Below, piece after piece: positions 14,924 through 15,784 of a stretch of DNA of 15,784 nucleotides. Source of the DNA: Prochlorococcus sp. AG-363-L02 (lineage in GTDB: Bacteria > Cyanobacteriota > Cyanobacteriia > PCC-6307 > Cyanobiaceae); NCBI GenBank assembly GCA_003280185.1, contig QCFP01000017.1:1-15784 (forward strand), given 5' to 3'. Made by a program: the position numbers and the translations under genes. The notes under the pieces are model-generated. The model did no database searches and was not told the DNA's origin. It was given only the letters and a program-made list of their open reading frames with translations. Each line of letters starts with the position of its first letter. The first letter of the stretch is position 1.

Positions 14924-15784
14924 TTAATCTTCCCTATAAGTTTCAGGCAAAAAACTACAAACCTCATTAGTTAACGCTTTAACTGCGCCAGGCTTCCCTC
15001 TCAGGCTTCTCAGATCCTCCCTTTGTCCAGAAAGCCTTTCCGGAGAAGCAAGCCAAGCTGCCGCCTCTTCCGCTATTAATCGAGGTGTAATTCTGCCTAT
15101 TCTTTCAGGAACAACCATTCGAGAGGCAGAAATATTTGGCCAAGCTAAAAACCCCCTTCGACTTAATCGCCAAAAACTTAAAAGCGCACCAATACACCAT
15201 TTAAGTCCTGGAAGCCTACCTAAGAGCCCCAGGAAGCCATCCCAAGCCTGCATCACAGCTAAATGCTGCGTAGGCAGAATTACAATCATAGGGACAGAGA
15301 GAGCGCCTAGTTCAGCCGTATTTGCGCCGACTGTTGTGAGAGCTAAATCGCACTGACTCAACGAACCATAGGCAGGTTGCTCTTCCTCCAAAAAGATTTC
15401 GGTACCAGCAACGGTAAAGATTCTTCTGCCTAGAGAGGAGGCTAAACTTGGCCGGACGGAATCAATTCTTGATGAATAGAACGCAGTAATAGGATTAGTT
15501 GGAGTTGAAAGTCTTTGGATCTCTTCCAGGCTTGTAGTAGGAGCAATAGGCAACAAAAAATTACAACCTGGTCTAAGGGATGACAGATGATCAGCCACCT
15601 CTAAAAGAAAAGGAACTCCAACACAAAGTTTGCTTTTTTTAGACCCAGGCATTAAGGCAATCCATTCACCTTTTGGCAAGGATGCTTTCGCTCTTGGCGA
15701 AGTTGAAAGATCGGCCATTAAGTCCCCAACGACTGTGCAACGAGATTGCAAGTTTCGAGGAACTCCTTTAAGGGCAGCAACTGA
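14924..15784 (-). CDS. LpxB-related glycosyltransferase, 5' end outside window
   Basis: The C-terminal 286 residues of a protein related to lipid-A-disaccharide synthase (the cyanobacterial LpxB-like group, GT-B fold). The frame stays open to the window edge, so the true start lies beyond 15784. Seen: VGDLMADL, matching the VGxPxxD of LpxB; ALMPGSKKSK, matching the GSRxxE nucleotide-sugar region; the acceptor-domain GANTAELGALSVPMIVILP, matching the ATLE-P block; and WPNISASRMVVPERIG, matching the PNIxxxxxxxPE block of LpxB. These four landmarks occur in the LpxB order. The catalytic detail differs from true LpxB, so the sugar and acceptor are uncertain; a lipid or surface-glycan product is likely. 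It is convergent with the PRC-barrel gene across 229 AT-rich bases. Confidence 0.72.
   Translation of the reverse strand, partial: SVAALKGVPRNLQSRCTVVGDLMADLSTSPRAKASLPKGEWIALMPGSKKSKLCVGVPFLLEVADHLSSLRPGCNFLLPIAPTTSLEEIQRLSTPTNPITAFYSSRIDSVRPSLASSLGRRIFTVAGTEIFLEEEQPAYGSLSQCDLALTTVGANTAELGALSVPMIVILPTQHLAVMQAWDGFLGLLGRLPGLKWCIGALLSFWRLSRRGFLAWPNISASRMVVPERIGRITPRLIAEEAAAWLASPERLSGQREDLRSLRGKPGAVKALTNEVCSFLPETYRED

Noticed and set aside
1..15784. CRISPR array, insertion sequence or defence system
   Set aside because: No regularly spaced repeats, transposase, integrase, Cas, restriction or toxin-antitoxin motifs were seen on either strand.

Overview
The window looks like chromosome from a marine picocyanobacterium, most likely a moderately AT-rich (low-light type) Prochlorococcus. 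Three things suggest this: a circularly permuted two-piece tmRNA whose tag ends in the cyanobacterial APVAA form; the picocyanobacterial style of the SMC and double PRC-barrel proteins, both starting with TTG; and a LpxB-related glycosyltransferase of the cyanobacterial type. The genus call rests on recognition, not on a database search.

Left part (1-5722) is a visibly more AT-rich accessory block of surface-glycan type. It holds a TylF-like O-methyltransferase (minus), a 2-oxoglutarate/Fe(II) oxygenase (plus), and a tight minus-strand operon read from 5722 down to 2079: NAD-dependent sugar epimerase/dehydratase, short-chain dehydrogenase, KdsB-like CMP-sugar cytidylyltransferase, and a sugar-phosphate cyclase of the 3-dehydroquinate synthase family. 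All three junctions in this operon overlap by 4 to 8 bases, so the four proteins probably make one product together. My reading is an unusual CMP-activated sugar acid or cyclitol for a cell-surface polymer. The cyclase keeps the metal ligands but has Ile where dehydroquinate synthases have an active-site Lys.

Junction (5723-6518) contains about 430 bases with at most one small ORF, then the permuted ssrA gene on the minus strand. ssrA lies exactly between the accessory block and the housekeeping genes, which fits its known use as an island insertion site.

Right part (6519-15784) is core genome: an RlmL-like 23S rRNA methyltransferase (plus), a YqjD/YqjE-like membrane protein pair (minus, 1-base overlap), a small two-helix membrane protein (plus), a 626-base intergenic region with a good terminator and a large inverted repeat, a stand-alone LigD phosphoesterase-like protein, the chromosome condensation protein SMC, a double PRC-barrel protein with an acidic tail (all plus), and the 3' part of a LpxB-related glycosyltransferase (minus) running off the right edge.

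The most interesting material is the four-gene cyclase/cytidylyltransferase cassette, followed by the tmRNA junction, the LigD-like protein beside smc, and the 8876-9501 intergenic region. No CRISPR array, insertion sequence, tRNA or rRNA was seen.
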